Shown here in pieces: positions 5,789 through 13,181 of a DNA stretch of 14,357 bases. Numbering within the stretch: position 1 is the stretch's first letter; each line of letters starts with the position of its first letter. A program made the position numbers and the translations under genes. This DNA comes from Paracoccaceae bacterium (lineage in GTDB: Bacteria; Pseudomonadota; Alphaproteobacteria; Rhodobacterales; Rhodobacteraceae). The notes under the pieces were generated by a model. It was not told where the DNA came from, did not search any database, and saw only the letters and a list, made by a program, of their open reading frames with translations. Where the stretch lies: the NCBI GenBank assembly GCA_024304875.1, contig JAMWZF010000038.1, positions 1 through 14,357 of the forward strand. The letters run 5' to 3'.

Positions 5789-7301
5789 GGGTCACCACCG
5801 TCTCGGGATGCGCCTCGGCCCAGTCGGCCAGCACGGCGGCGACGTCCGGGTCGCTGGCCAGTTCCAGCGCCCGGGCGGGCAGGGTGTGCCCGGCCTCGAG
5901 CGCCAGACGGGCGCAGGCCGCGTGATCGCGTCCGGCCCGCAGCGGGTTGTTCTCGGACCCATGGATGATGGTGCTGAGGAGCGTGCCGCCGTAGGCGTTC
6001 ACATGGGTCAGGTCCGGGCCGAGGGACAGGAAGTAGCCCACCACCTCCGGCCACCCGGCCCATCCCGCCGCCTGCACAGGGGTCAACGCCTCATGCGGAT
6101 CGGGCCTGTCCCAAGTCAGGCCGAGGGCGACGAGGGCCTTGATGTGGTCCATCTTGCCGGGGAGGGGGATCAGGTCGCCCAGGATCCCGGCGAAGGCCTC
6201 CGGCAGGTCCTCCGGCGAAAGGGTGCCCCGCACCTCGCCCCGCGCCGCCGCCGCCAGCGTCACTTCCGCCGGGGCGAGGTCCACCGCCGCGCCCATCGCC
6301 TCGAGCCTCTTGCGCAGGCTCTCGTGCCCGTAGACGGCGGCATGGACATAGGCTGGACGGCCTTTCCAGGCGGACATCGGATCGGCCCCGGCCTCCAGCA
6401 ACATCTCCACGATCTCCATGCTTTGCATCCGTCGGGCCGCCTGGGGCAGGGCGGGGATCACCATCGGGGCCTCGCCCCCCATTGGCGCGGCCGAGACCTC
6501 GTTCGGATCGGCCCCGGCGTCCAGCACCGCCCGGACCAGCGCCGGGTCGTCGAAGTCCAGCGCACGGGGCAGGGCGTTGGTGCCCCTAGGGTCCACCCCG
6601 AACTCGGCCAGCAGGCGCACTCCCTCGACGTGACCCAGCTCGCAGGCGTGGTAGAGGCTCTCGTTGTCGTCGGGGTCGGCCCCGTGCTCCAGCAGCCAGC
6701 GGGCGAGGGCCAGGTTACCCGCATGGCCGAGGGCGTAGTAGAGCGGCGACAGCTGGTGCCCCTCGCCCCGGGGCGTGCCTTGGTTGACGTCGATTCCCGC
6801 GGCGAGGAACGCCTCGGCGCAGGTGATCATCGCCCCGGCCCGGTCCGGCAGGTGCGACCACATCCGCGACCGGCAGAGGTGGATGAAGGGCGGGGCGGTG
6901 CCCTCGGCGGCCAGACCGTCGCCCTTGGCGAGGAACCCTTGCAGCGCCTCCGGCTCGTAGAGCGCCGCGGCAAGGCCCGGCGTCGCTCGGGGAAGGTCCG
7001 GGTCCGCCTCAAGCAGCGCCCGCGCGATCTCGCCCTGCCCCAGCGCGGCGGCCCGGGTCAGGGCGGCGATCCGGGCGGCACGGTCCATCCCGTGCACCTC
7101 GGCCGCGGCCTTGAGCGCGGGCCAGGAGGCGAAGCCCTCGGCCCGTGCGATGGCGTGCAGGTAATCGGCGTGTTTCAGGGAGCGGTCCGGCAGCGGCCCC
7201 AGCCCTGACTTGAGGAAGGTGAGCGCATCGGCATCCCCGGCCTCATGGGCGCGGCGGAGGGCCTTGGCATCGCGGCGGAACTGGTCGAGTGATTTCGGCA
7301 T
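5775..7301 (-). CDS. Ankyrin-repeat protein
   Basis: A 508-residue soluble protein. Residues 1-70 form the helical module often found at the start of such bacterial ankyrin proteins (SLDQFRRDAKALRRAHEAGD, later IARAEGFASWPALKAAAE). Ankyrin units then follow from about 75 to 470. The clearest are SPLYYALGHAGNLALARWLL (185-204) with EHGADP, SLYHACELGHVEGVRLLAEF (215-234), ALVRAVLDAGADPNEV (254-269) and EIVEMLLEAGADP (296-308). Ankyrin stacks bind proteins; no catalytic domain is seen. The start at 7301 is preferred because GGGAAAG lies a few bases before it; an in-frame ATG at 7313 (four extra residues) has no such site. The open frame continues further left of that but reads into the divergent promoter region. 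It overlaps the phosphatase gene by 14 bases, so the two products may act together. Confidence 0.88.
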   Translation of the reverse strand: MPKSLDQFRRDAKALRRAHEAGDADALTFLKSGLGPLPDRSLKHADYLHAIARAEGFASWPALKAAAEVHGMDRAARIAALTRAAALGQGEIARALLEADPDLPRATPGLAAALYEPEALQGFLAKGDGLAAEGTAPPFIHLCRSRMWSHLPDRAGAMITCAEAFLAAGIDVNQGTPRGEGHQLSPLYYALGHAGNLALARWLLEHGADPDDNESLYHACELGHVEGVRLLAEFGVDPRGTNALPRALDFDDPALVRAVLDAGADPNEVSAAPMGGEAPMVIPALPQAARRMQSMEIVEMLLEAGADPMSAWKGRPAYVHAAVYGHESLRKRLEAMGAAVDLAPAEVTLAAAARGEVRGTLSPEDLPEAFAGILGDLIPLPGKMDHIKALVALGLTWDRPDPHEALTPVQAAGWAGWPEVVGYFLSLGPDLTHVNAYGGTLLSTIIHGSENNPLRAGRDHAACARLALEAGHTLPARALELASDPDVAAVLADWAEAHPETVVTHGIA

Positions 7302-7412
7302 CGGCTTTCCCATCGTTGGCCCGGCGGTCCGCTGAAGACGGGCATGGAAAAGACCGTGCGTGGTCTGGTCTGGTGTTCTGTCGGGTGCCGATGACGGCTG
7401 TCCGCGGACCTG

Positions 7413-7452
7413 GGCGCCCCCCGTGGGCGCCTTCAGGATAGCGCGGCGCGCT
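7413..7452. other. Hairpins in the divergent gap between ankyrin and DUF202 genes
   Basis: The 184-base gap between two divergent genes must hold promoters for both directions. I see two symmetric elements: GGCGCCC (7413-7419) with GGGCGCC (7425-7431), loop 5, and AGCGCG (7440-7445) with CGCGCT (7447-7452) around a single G. They could be regulator-binding sites or RNA hairpins. No convincing -35/-10 pair is visible on either strand. Confidence 0.35.
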
Positions 7453-7485
7453 GGACCTCGCAACGATCCGCGCCACCTTCGGGAC

Positions 7486-7857
7486 ATGACACCCGAGGGC
7501 GACCAGACCGACAAGGCCCGCGCCCGCACCGAATGGGCCGAGGACCGGACCGTGCTGGCGAACGAGCGCACCTTCGCCGGCTGGATGCGCACCGGCATGG
7601 CGGCGCTGGCCGTCGCGATCGGGATGCGCGCCGTCTTCCGCCCGGCCGAGCCGGAATGGGCGGCCAAGGCGGTCGCGAGCATCTTCGTGGCCGTCGCGCT
7701 CTACATCTTCTGGCAGGCCTGGCGGAACGCCTGCCACACCCACGCCCGGCTGGACCAAGAGGACGTGCAGTCGATCCCGAACAAGGGCTACGGCTGGATC
7801 GCGGCGATCATGTCGGTGGGGGCGGTGGCGACGGGGGCAATCCTCTGGTCCCTCTGA
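7486..7857 (+). CDS. DUF202 (YidH-type) small membrane protein
   Basis: A 123-residue inner-membrane protein of the DUF202 family. A cytoplasmic N-terminus carries the signature EWAEDRTVLANERTFAGWMR (16-35, the family's L-A-N-E-R-T-[FL]-W/L element). Three transmembrane helices follow at about 33-51, 60-79 and 103-121. The function of the family is not established. The start at 7486 (MTPEGDQ) is chosen because it gives the normal N-terminal length. The open frame reaches back to 7360, but that part is Arg/Pro-rich and lies in the divergent promoter gap. The ribosome-binding site is weak. It stands alone: divergent from the ankyrin gene and followed by a 240-base gap before the esterase gene. 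Confidence 0.88.
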   Translation: MTPEGDQTDKARARTEWAEDRTVLANERTFAGWMRTGMAALAVAIGMRAVFRPAEPEWAAKAVASIFVAVALYIFWQAWRNACHTHARLDQEDVQSIPNKGYGWIAAIMSVGAVATGAILWSL

Positions 7858-8070
7858 GGTCGCGCCCCGGCGCCGAGCCGTGACCGCATGGCGGACGGCA
7901 CGCGGCCTGCCGGATGTATCGTCACGCCGCCGATAACGCCCGGCGCAAACAGAGGGCCCTCCTGCCGGGCGGCTGTGCGGACAAAGCGGACTTCGTCTCG
8001 GTGCCTCTTGCTTCGCGCTTTGCCAGCTCGACTTCGCCGATCACCACGCATGTCCCCGTAACTCGACCGG

Positions 8071-8094
8071 TCCGGCCTTGCCTTCAAGGCCGGA
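8071..8094 (+). promoter_or_regulatory. Perfect hairpin over the esterase ribosome-binding region
   Basis: TCCGGCCTTG (8071-8080) and CAAGGCCGGA (8085-8094) are exact reverse complements with a 4-base loop (CCTT). The right arm ends 3 bases before the ATG at 8098 and contains the only Shine-Dalgarno-like bases (AAGG, 8086-8089). In RNA it would hide the ribosome-binding site; in DNA it could be an operator. It lacks a T-tract, so it is not a standard terminator. The remaining 210 bases of the gap (7858-8070) hold no gene I can support. Confidence 0.6.
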
Positions 8095-8097
8095 ACC

Positions 8098-9285
8098 ATG
8101 CTCGATTTTCCCATGCGGTTCATCCTCACCGTCCTGTCGATCATGGCACTCACCACCAGTATGGCCGTGCTATGCCTCGTGGTTGGGGCTTTCTTCGATC
8201 CGACGAGCAGCCTCTTCGCTGTCATCGGTTCGATGGTCTGGATGACGTGGGGGCCGTTCCTCCTTCTGACCGCGCTTGTCGCCGTGCTGATCGGCATCTT
8301 CGGTCGACGCGCGCAAATTGGGTGGCTGGGTGACATTACCCTCGTGCTGGCCGTTCCCGCGATGATCGGCGCGGCATACATCCTTGCGCGGATTCTTGTG
8401 GCGGCCGGTTCTGCGGGCGCAGTCCTCGATCCGCTCGCCACTCTGTCCCTCGCGGACATGAGGTCCCCGGCACCGGACGAGATCGAGACGATGGAGCATG
8501 TCGGAGGCACGACGCTCCGGGCCGCGATCTATCGCCCTGCTCCCGGGGCCGAGCCCGCGCCTCTACTCGTCTACATTCATGGGGGCGGTTTCCGAACTGG
8601 CACTTTCACGGAAACGGCTGCCGACTTGCGATGGTTCGCCGACCAAGGGTGGCTGGTCGTCAGCCTCGAATACCGCTTGGCCTCATCGGGGCAACCGACC
8701 TGGGACAAGGCGATGCGCGATGCAACCTGCGGGTTGGCATGGGCAAGTCGCAATTCGGCCGAGTTCGGAGGCGATCCCTCACGCCTCGCGCTGATGGGGG
8801 ATTCCGCCGGGGGAAACCTTGCGATCAATGTCGGGTTCGCCGCTGCGGCAGGGCGCTCCACCGACGATTGCCCGCCCCCCGTACCGGTGCCTTCGGCCAT
8901 CGCGGTCCTATACCCCGCGGTGGATGTCGACAGCATCTATGCCGATGGGTATCCCATTCCGGGCTTCGAACCGGTGTCGCTGATCGAGGATTACCTCGGT
9001 GGCCCTCCTGATCGGTTTCCCGACCGCGTGGCAGCCGTATCGTCAGCGAGTTACATCACGCCCGATGCGCCGCCGACACTCGCCATCATACCGAAGAATG
9101 ACAGTCTGGTTGTCGCACACGGGACAGAAGCATTCGCGCGGGAGGCGCAGGCGGCCGGCGTCGACCTACAACTCGTGCGTCTTCCGTTCGCGAACCACGT
9201 ATTCAACCAGCTCGCAGCCAATTCTCTTGGCAATCAGATCGCCCGATCACTGCGTCTTCGCTTTATCGACGATCGGGTCCGCTAG
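8098..9285 (+). CDS. Membrane-anchored HSL-family alpha/beta-hydrolase (esterase/lipase)
   Basis: A 395-residue protein. Residues 7-104 contain about three hydrophobic helices (7-32, 42-68, 78-104), and an alpha/beta-hydrolase-3 domain follows. The oxyanion-hole motif YIHGGGFRTG is at 159-168. The nucleophile is Ser236 in GDSAGG (234-239). Asp335 in IPKNDSLV and His367 in FANHVFN complete the triad. This is the hormone-sensitive-lipase (type IV esterase) family, which hydrolyses short acyl esters; the substrate is unknown. The catalytic domain follows the third helix and is probably outside the cytoplasm, but topology is inferred. Codon use differs from its neighbours: it includes ATA, CTA and CAA codons (for example near 9088 and 9166), and sampled lines are only about 52-65% GC. 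Transfer is likely. An alternative ATG is at 8113. Confidence 0.88.
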   Translation: MLDFPMRFILTVLSIMALTTSMAVLCLVVGAFFDPTSSLFAVIGSMVWMTWGPFLLLTALVAVLIGIFGRRAQIGWLGDITLVLAVPAMIGAAYILARILVAAGSAGAVLDPLATLSLADMRSPAPDEIETMEHVGGTTLRAAIYRPAPGAEPAPLLVYIHGGGFRTGTFTETAADLRWFADQGWLVVSLEYRLASSGQPTWDKAMRDATCGLAWASRNSAEFGGDPSRLALMGDSAGGNLAINVGFAAAAGRSTDDCPPPVPVPSAIAVLYPAVDVDSIYADGYPIPGFEPVSLIEDYLGGPPDRFPDRVAAVSSASYITPDAPPTLAIIPKNDSLVVAHGTEAFAREAQAAGVDLQLVRLPFANHVFNQLAANSLGNQIARSLRLRFIDDRVR

Positions 9286-9436
9286 GGGCTCGAAGCGAAC
9301 TTTGCCCGCAGAGCACCGGAACCGCCCTCCATGGCCGCACGAAATGCACGTGGCCCGGTTGACGCCAAGAGGCCCCAGGTCGGGGGCGTGAGAACCACCC
9401 TGCCACCCCTCGTCTCTCCCTAGACCTCGCAGAGCC

Positions 9437-9455
9437 CCCGGCCTACCCTGCCGGG
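9437..9455 (+). promoter_or_regulatory. Small hairpin just before the dnaX start
   Basis: CCCGGC (9437-9442) pairs with GCCGGG (9450-9455) around a 7-base loop, ending 2 bases before the dnaX ATG. No Shine-Dalgarno sequence is visible there. A TAGACC (9421-9426) about 35 bases before the ATG might be a -10 element, but no matching -35 is seen. The rest of the 172-base gap (9286-9436) shows nothing recognisable. Confidence 0.3.
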
Positions 9456-9457
9456 CG

Positions 9458-11203
9458 ATGACCGAATCCGACAGCCCCGCCTACCAGGTCCTGGCCCGCA
9501 AGTACCGGCCCGAGACGTTCGCCGACCTGATCGGGCAGGACGCGATGGTGCGTACCCTGCGCAATGCCTTCAAGGCCGACCGCATCGCCCAGGCCTTCAT
9601 CATGACCGGCATCCGGGGGACGGGGAAGACGACCACCGCCCGGATCATCGCCAAGGGGATGAACTGCGTCGGGCCGGACGGCACCGGCGGCCCCACGACC
9701 GAACCCTGCGGCGTCTGCGAGCACTGCAAATCGATCATGGCCGGCCGCCACGTCGACGTGATCGAGATGGACGCCGCCTCGAACACCGGCGTCGGCGACG
9801 TGCGCGAGATCATCGACAGCGTCCGCTACCGGGCCGCCAGCGCACGCTACAAGATCTACATCATCGACGAGGTGCACATGCTGTCCACCTCGGCCTTCAA
9901 CGCGCTGCTCAAGACGCTGGAGGAACCGCCCGACCACGTGAAGTTCATCTTCGCCACGACCGAGATCCGCAAGGTCCCGGTCACGGTCCTCTCCCGCTGC
10001 CAGCGGTTCGACCTCCGCCGGATCGAGCCCGAGGACATGCTGGGCCTCCTGCGCAGGATCGCCACGCAGGAAGGGGCCGAGATCAGCGACGAGGCCCTGT
10101 CGCTCATCACCCGCGCCGCCGAGGGCTCGGCCCGGGACGCGACCTCGCTGCTGGACCAGGCCATCTCCCACGGCGCGGGCGAGACCACCGCCGACCAGGT
10201 GCGCGCCATGCTCGGCCTTGCCGACCGGGGACGGGTGCTCGACCTCTTCGACCTGATCCTGAAGGGCGAGGCGGCGGGCGCCTTGTCCGAACTCTCCGCC
10301 CAGTACGCCGGCGGCGCCGACCCGATGGCCGTCCTGCGCGACCTCGCCGAGATCGCCCATTGGGTCAGCGTCATCAAGGTCACGCCCGACGCCGCCGAGG
10401 ACCCCACCGTCGGCCCGGACGAGCGCGAGCGGGGTCTGGTCATGGCCCAGGCCCTCCCGATGCGGGTGCTCTCCCGGATGTGGCAGATGTTGCTCAAGGC
10501 GCTCGAGGAAGTGGCCCGCGCGCCCAACGCCATGATGGCCGCCGAGATGGCGGTGATCCGGCTGACCCACGTCGCCGACCTGCCCGCGCCGGGCGACCTC
10601 GTGGCGAAACTCCAGGACAGCCCGCCCACCGGCCCGAACGGCGGCGCGCGTGCCCCAAGGGCCGCGCCCTCCGCCCAGACCGAGGCCCGCGGCACCCCGG
10701 CGCCCACCCATCCCGGACCCTCCGGCCCGGTCTCGAACGGCTCTCTCGCCGTCAAGGCCGAGACGGCCCTCGCCCGCTATGCCCGTTTCGAGGACGTGAT
10801 CGAGCTGATCCGCGCCCAGCGGGACGTCAAGCTGCTGGTCGAGGTCGAGGGGGGCCTGCGCCTCGTCTCCTATTCCCCCGGCCGGATCGAGGTGGAACCG
10901 ACCCCGGACGCCGCGACGGACCTCGTCCAGCGCCTCGGCCAGCGGCTGCAACGCTGGACCGGCGTGCGCTGGGTCGTGACCGTCGGCAAGGGCGGCGCGC
11001 CGACCATCGCCGAGGTGCGGGACGCCGCCGAAACCGCGCTCCGCCAGAAGGCCGAGGCCCACCCGCTCGCCCAGGCCGTGTTCCGCGCCTTTCCGGGGGC
11101 GAAGATCACCGCGATCCGCACGCCCCAGGCAATCGAACAGGCGGCCCACACCGAGGCCCTGCCCGAGGTGGACGAGGAATGGGACCCCTTCGAAGACGAC
11201 TGA
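9458..11203 (+). CDS. dnaX: DNA polymerase III subunits gamma/tau DnaX
   Basis: DnaX is the AAA+ ATPase of the replicative clamp loader; it loads the beta clamp and links polymerase cores to the helicase. The 581-residue product starts with YQVLARKYRPETFADLIGQD. It has Walker A GIRGTGKT (51-58), a zinc module with Cys70, Cys84, Cys87 and Cys90, Walker B IIDEVHML (135-142) followed by NALLKTLEEPP, and the SRC motif (179-181). A Pro/Ala-rich linker (about 387-430) separates the ATPase part from a tau-type C-terminal domain ending in EWDPFEDD. No A-rich slippery site is present, so a frameshifted gamma form is not indicated. It heads the conserved dnaX-ybaB-recR block. Confidence 0.97.
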   Translation: MTESDSPAYQVLARKYRPETFADLIGQDAMVRTLRNAFKADRIAQAFIMTGIRGTGKTTTARIIAKGMNCVGPDGTGGPTTEPCGVCEHCKSIMAGRHVDVIEMDAASNTGVGDVREIIDSVRYRAASARYKIYIIDEVHMLSTSAFNALLKTLEEPPDHVKFIFATTEIRKVPVTVLSRCQRFDLRRIEPEDMLGLLRRIATQEGAEISDEALSLITRAAEGSARDATSLLDQAISHGAGETTADQVRAMLGLADRGRVLDLFDLILKGEAAGALSELSAQYAGGADPMAVLRDLAEIAHWVSVIKVTPDAAEDPTVGPDERERGLVMAQALPMRVLSRMWQMLLKALEEVARAPNAMMAAEMAVIRLTHVADLPAPGDLVAKLQDSPPTGPNGGARAPRAAPSAQTEARGTPAPTHPGPSGPVSNGSLAVKAETALARYARFEDVIELIRAQRDVKLLVEVEGGLRLVSYSPGRIEVEPTPDAATDLVQRLGQRLQRWTGVRWVVTVGKGGAPTIAEVRDAAETALRQKAEAHPLAQAVFRAFPGAKITAIRTPQAIEQAAHTEALPEVDEEWDPFEDD

Positions 11204-11264
11204 CCCCGCTTGAGGCCCCGCCCCGCGCGGCCTAAGTGACATCTGACCAGACAGGAGAGACGAG

Positions 11265-11609
11265 ATGCTCAAAGGCCTCGGCAACCTTGGCGACATGGCC
11301 AAGATGATGAAGACCGCGCAGGAGATGCAGGGCAAGATGGCCCGGATGCAGGAAGAGCTGGAGACGATGACCGTGACCGGCGAAAGCGGCGCGGGCCTCG
11401 TCAAGGCGACCGCCACCGCCAAGGGCGAGCTGAAGGCCCTCGACATCGACCCCTCGATCTTCAACGGCGACGACAAGGAAGTGGTCGAGGACCTGATCCT
11501 CGCCGCGATCAAGGACGCCCAGAAGCGGGCGCAGGAGAAGGCGGCCGAGGAGATGGGCAAGATCCAGCAGGAGCTGGGACTGCCCGCGGATTTCAAACTC
11601 CCTTTCTGA
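11265..11609 (+). CDS. YbaB/EbfC family nucleoid-associated protein
   Basis: A 114-residue dimeric DNA-binding protein of the YbaB/EbfC family, which coats DNA and is nearly always encoded between dnaX and recR. The N-terminus is a helix rich in Met, Lys and Gln (MLKGLGNLGDMAKMMK, then MQGKMARMQEELE), followed by the beta-sheet core (TGESGAGLVKATATAKGELK, 38-57), the DPSIF element (62-66) and a long charged C-terminal helix (70-105). Length and motifs are normal. CAGGAGAG precedes the ATG by a few bases. It lies 61 bases after dnaX. Its last four codons and stop form the left arm of an 18-bp perfect hairpin. Confidence 0.97.
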   Translation: MLKGLGNLGDMAKMMKTAQEMQGKMARMQEELETMTVTGESGAGLVKATATAKGELKALDIDPSIFNGDDKEVVEDLILAAIKDAQKRAQEKAAEEMGKIQQELGLPADFKLPF

Positions 11610-11633
11610 TCGCAGGCGATCAGAAAGGGAGTT
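11596..11633. terminator. 18-bp perfect inverted repeat over the ybaB stop codon
   Basis: AACTCCCTTTCTGATCGC (11596-11613) is exactly mirrored by GCGATCAGAAAGGGAGTT (11616-11633), with only two bases (AG) between. The stop codon of ybaB (11607-11609) lies in the left arm. There is no following T-run, so it is not a classic intrinsic terminator. It could attenuate transcription into recR, protect the ybaB 3' end, or be cut by an RNase. A smaller hairpin, CTCCC-GTA-GGGAG (11652-11664), follows. Confidence 0.65.
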
Positions 11634-11711
11634 CGGGCGGGGTGTAGCGTTCTCCCGTAGGGAGGGCGCGGGCCCCGCACCCCAGAAATTGAAGCGCCAA
11701 CGCACATCCCA

Positions 11712-12305
11712 ATGCCCGCAGACACCACCGACATCGACGAGCTGATCGCGCTCATGGCCCGGCTTCCCGGCCTCGGCCCCCGCTCGGCCCGGCGGGCGGT
11801 GCTGCACTTGATCAAGAAGCGCGGGCAGCTCATGTCCCCCCTCGCCGACAGCCTTGCCCGCGTCGCCGCCACCGCCCGCGAATGCCTCACCTGCGGCAAT
11901 GTCTCCACCGCCGACACCTGCGACATCTGCGCCGCCGAGAAACGGCGGACCGGCCAGATCTGCGTGGTCGAGGATGTCGCCGACCTCTGGGCGATGGAGC
12001 GGGCGCAGGTGTTTCGCGGGCGCTACCACGTGCTCGGCGGGGTGCTCTCCGCGCTCGATGCCGTGGGACCGGAAGAGCTGCGCATCCCGCAACTGATCCG
12101 CCGCGTCGCCGAGGAAGAGGTGAGCGAGCTGATCCTCGCCCTGCCGGCCACCGTCGACGGGCAGACCACGGCCCATTACATCGCCGACCACCTGGCCGGC
12201 GTGACGGTCACCACCCTCGCCCAGGGCGTACCGGTGGGGGGCGAACTCGACTACCTCGACGACGGCACGATCAGCGCGGCCCTTGCTGCCCGCAAATCGG
12301 TGTAG
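11712..12305 (+). CDS. recR: Recombination mediator protein RecR
   Basis: RecR works with RecO (and RecF) to load RecA onto SSB-coated single-stranded DNA at gaps. The 197-residue product has the family layout: an N-terminal helix-hairpin-helix (LMARLPGLGPRSARRAVLHL, 14-33), a C4 zinc finger with Cys58, Cys61, Cys70 and Cys73, a Toprim domain (about 81-175, beginning QICVVEDVADLWAMER), and a C-terminal segment with GVPVGGELDYLDDGTI that is highly conserved in RecR. The ATG has no clear Shine-Dalgarno sequence; the hairpin-bearing 102-base gap from ybaB lies upstream. Third gene of the dnaX-ybaB-recR block and co-oriented with dddL downstream. Confidence 0.98.
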   Translation: MPADTTDIDELIALMARLPGLGPRSARRAVLHLIKKRGQLMSPLADSLARVAATARECLTCGNVSTADTCDICAAEKRRTGQICVVEDVADLWAMERAQVFRGRYHVLGGVLSALDAVGPEELRIPQLIRRVAEEEVSELILALPATVDGQTTAHYIADHLAGVTVTTLAQGVPVGGELDYLDDGTISAALAARKSV

Positions 12306-12417
12306 GCCCGGCCCCCGGAAGGGCGCGATGACGGCAGCGGACAAGAATCCGGCGCAATCTGGCGCGGCAGGTCGGCCGGCTGGCCCTAGGTCTCGCCCGG
12401 AACCAGAGGAGCCGCCG

Positions 12418-13131
12418 ATGCCCGACGATCCCGTCCAGATGCCGCAGACGCCTGACGCCGGCCCGCTGAAGCTGTCCGACTGTCCCGGCTGGACCTATCT
12501 GCTGGCCGAGTTCCAGGAGGTCTACTCGCGCACCTCGAACGGCGGCAGCAAGGCGATCCGGTCGCACCGGCGCAAGGTGCGCGATGCGCTGTCGCTGGTG
12601 ATCGGCGCGAACCCCGCGATCGCGCCGCGCCAGCCCGTGATCAAGCCCGTCGTCGCGCATCTGCCCCGCGCCTTCGACCTCGCCGCGCGGGGGCCGATGG
12701 CGGGGATGAGCCGGGCGCTGGAGCGGGCCTCGGGCGACCTGACCTGGGAATACGGCTACGAGAAGGTGCCGCCGCACCTCGCCCGCAAGTACGCCTATTG
12801 CGAGGTGCTGGGGCCGCGGGGGCCGGTGCTGTCGGACCGGCTGACCCTCGGCTTCGTCCTCTTCGCGCCGCGCACGACCTATCCCCAGCACAGCCACGCC
12901 GAGATCGAGGAAAGCTACATCTCGGTCGCCGGCGCCTGGTCGGAGAACGAATTCGCCGTCTTCGCTCCCGGGTCGCTGATCCTGAACGCGCCCGGACACG
13001 AGCACCGGATCACCACCGGCGACGTGGACCCCTGCCTGTTGGCCTATGCCTGGATCGGGCCGGGGGAACGGCTGAGCGAGCCGGGGATGCGGTTCTCGGC
13101 GACGCGCAGGAGGTCGGCCAAGGGGATCTGA
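12418..13131 (+). CDS. dddL: DMSP lyase DddL (cupin)
   Basis: A cupin-fold metalloenzyme that cleaves dimethylsulfoniopropionate to dimethyl sulfide and acrylate. The 237-residue product matches DddL in length and layout: an N-terminal helical part (LSDCPGWTYLLAEFQEVY, 19-36; IRSHRRKVRDALS, 47-59) and a C-terminal cupin barrel. The metal motif is TTYPQHSHAEIEESYISVAG, with His158, His160 and Glu165 spaced as HXHX4EX6G. His196 (APGHEHRIT) is the fourth ligand. Tyr167, two residues after the glutamate, corresponds to the catalytic tyrosine described for the related DddQ. The start at 12418 is chosen for the AGAGGAG site 6 bases upstream; the open frame extends left to 12283 into recR. It lies 112 bases after recR. 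The other DMSP genes (acrylate catabolism, transporters) are not here. A weaker possibility is another cupin of the DMSP-lyase superfamily. Confidence 0.88.
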   Translation: MPDDPVQMPQTPDAGPLKLSDCPGWTYLLAEFQEVYSRTSNGGSKAIRSHRRKVRDALSLVIGANPAIAPRQPVIKPVVAHLPRAFDLAARGPMAGMSRALERASGDLTWEYGYEKVPPHLARKYAYCEVLGPRGPVLSDRLTLGFVLFAPRTTYPQHSHAEIEESYISVAGAWSENEFAVFAPGSLILNAPGHEHRITTGDVDPCLLAYAWIGPGERLSEPGMRFSATRRRSAKGI

Positions 13132-13158
13132 CACCGGGCGCGCCAACCTGAGAGCGGG

Positions 13159-13175
13159 GCGACCCGGGGGGTCGC
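13159..13175. terminator. Hairpin downstream of dddL
   Basis: GCGACCC (13159-13165) pairs perfectly with GGGTCGC (13169-13175) around GGG, 27 bases after the dddL stop. It has no T-tract. It is probably a transcription end or RNA-stabilising hairpin for dddL. Confidence 0.4.
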
Positions 13176-13181
13176 TGAGGA

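Noticed and set aside
5739..7208. Forward open frame of 489 codons
   Set aside because: Antisense of the ankyrin gene; the product is repetitive Gly/Arg/His without domains, while the reverse strand shows clear ankyrin repeats.
7914..8333. Forward open frame starting in the gap before the esterase gene
   Set aside because: It overlaps the esterase in another frame, has Arg/His/Pro-rich low-complexity content and no ribosome-binding site or family features.
9359..9387. TTGACG as a -35 box for dnaX
   Set aside because: No -10-like hexamer lies 16-18 bases downstream; the region reads GGGGGC there.
10600..10800. Programmed frameshift site in dnaX for a short gamma form
   Set aside because: No A-rich slippery heptamer is present in the linker region, which is almost entirely G/C.
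9443..11926. Reverse-strand open frame of 827 codons
   Set aside because: It is the antisense of dnaX, ybaB and part of recR, all of which have clear motifs. Its translation is low-complexity (Gly/Arg/Val/His-rich) with no domain; long antisense frames are expected in high-GC DNA.
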